In this document: positions 63,654-64,000 of the stretch, one piece after another
Position numbering within the stretch: the stretch's first letter is position 1
Layout: the number at the start of each line of letters is the position of its first letter
Assembly (NCBI RefSeq): GCF_004796535.1
Contig: NZ_SPHY01000001.1
Span: 248,001 to 312,000, forward strand
Length of the DNA stretch: 64,000 bases
Direction of reading: 5' to 3'
Source: Sphingomonas flavalba
GTDB taxonomy: Bacteria; Pseudomonadota; Alphaproteobacteria; Sphingomonadales; Sphingomonadaceae
Made by a program: the position numbers and the translations under genes
The notes under the pieces: generated by a model
Seen by the model: only the letters and a program-made list of their open reading frames with translations
The model's database searches: none
Told to the model about the DNA's origin: nothing

Positions 63654-64000
63654 TCAGAACCAGGCGCGAACGCCGAACACGACGCTGGTGGCAGAAACAT
63701 CCTCCCCGGCGGCGCGGGCGAGGCGGGCGGTAGCGCCGGCCTTGCGGTGCCAGGACAAGCCGACATAGGGCGCCCATTCGCGCACCACCTCGTACCGCAG
63801 CCGCAGGCCCAGATCGACATCGGACAGGCCGGCGCCGACGTCGCTTTTCGGCACCGCCTGCGCGGAGAGGTTCAGCTCGGCGCGCGGCTGAAGGATCAGG
63901 CGCTGGGTGATCCGCTGGTCGTAGCTGCCGCCGAGCCGGGCGAACAGGTCGCCCCGGTCGGACAGGAACAGCGCCGCTTCCACCTCGAACCAGTAGGGGG
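63654..64000 (-). CDS. copB: Copper resistance protein B (CopB) family, partial
   Basis: Only the C-terminal ~115 residues are in the window; the frame is open to the edge. The end of an outer-membrane beta-barrel is seen: EAALFLSDRGDLFARLGGSY, ITQRLILQPRAELNLSAQAV, VGAGLSDVDLGLRLRYEVVR, WAPYVGLSWHRK and final FGVRAWF. This matches the CopB barrel as I know it. It would belong to a copper-resistance operon beyond the window. Confidence 0.88.
   Translation of the reverse strand, partial: PYWFEVEAALFLSDRGDLFARLGGSYDQRITQRLILQPRAELNLSAQAVPKSDVGAGLSDVDLGLRLRYEVVREWAPYVGLSWHRKAGATARLARAAGEDVSATSVVFGVRAWF

Overview
The window reads as the chromosome of a GC-rich alphaproteobacterium of the sphingomonad type. 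Pointers are TonB-dependent receptors with signal peptides next to peptidases and amidohydrolases, an infA-maf-rng-yacG housekeeping row beside tRNA-Phe, many acyl-CoA catabolic genes, CopB/Czc metal genes, and short dispersed palindromic repeats between genes. The assignment comes from gene content and style only; there is no rRNA in the window.

Layout. (a) 1-6979, minus strand: a heavy-metal RND efflux operon preceded by its two-component system (response regulator, kinase, CzcB-like adaptor, CzcA/CusA-like pump, DUF3240 protein, CzcC/TolC-like channel cut by the window edge). (b) 7101-20141: a 13-kb genomic island inserted in the 3' end of tRNA-Phe. The 14-bp att direct repeat is present at both ends, TGTACCGTCA repeats lie near both ends, and the integrase next to the tRNA is broken by an IS5-family remnant. 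All cargo genes point the same way: a 3-hydroxyacyl-CoA/L-carnitine dehydrogenase-like enzyme, a type-B carboxylesterase, a TonB-dependent receptor, an AraC regulator, a beta-keto acid cleavage enzyme, a hot-dog thioesterase, an M20 amidohydrolase and an MFS transporter. Dehydrogenase, cleavage enzyme and thioesterase are the three enzyme types of L-carnitine degradation to betaine. (c) 20122-22209: tRNA-Phe and yacG, rng, maf, infA. (d) 22512-40427: a catabolic block for an aromatic CoA thioester. It holds a two-domain anthraniloyl/salicylyl-CoA monooxygenase-reductase, SDR, enoyl-CoA hydratase, acyl-CoA dehydrogenase, RidA, glutaryl-CoA dehydrogenase, an IorAB-type 2-oxoacid:ferredoxin oxidoreductase, a cyclase-family (isatin hydrolase/KynB-like) hydrolase, two MarR regulators and a thioesterase. 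No CoA ligase is seen. The set can be read as isatin -> isatinate -> anthraniloyl-CoA -> ring cleavage -> glutaryl-CoA (inference). (e) 35945-39432: an IS1595-family element lying inside block d, with 23-bp inverted ends, an 8-bp target duplication, and passenger genes for a ParB-like protein and a D12-class adenine methylase. (f) 40614-58948: a run of genes for uptake and breakdown of a peptide- or amide-like nutrient (TonB receptor, S9 peptidase, three amidohydrolases, amino-acid oxidase, aminotransferase, DUF3830, BASS and MFS transporters, VOC proteins, GntR regulator). Promoters in this run share a palindrome matching ATTGGATCCAAT, which suggests one regulon under the GntR protein. (g) 59543-63435: a valine-degradation cluster (isobutyryl-CoA dehydrogenase-like, 3-hydroxyisobutyryl-CoA hydrolase, enoyl-CoA hydratase, mmsB). 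(h) 63654-64000: the end of a CopB-like gene.

Most calls are from reading translated sequence and recognising family motifs; no searches were run. Start codons were moved from the longest frame to internal starts wherever a ribosome binding site, signal peptide or start/stop overlap supported it. By eye the island and the IS1595 element are less GC-rich than their surroundings.
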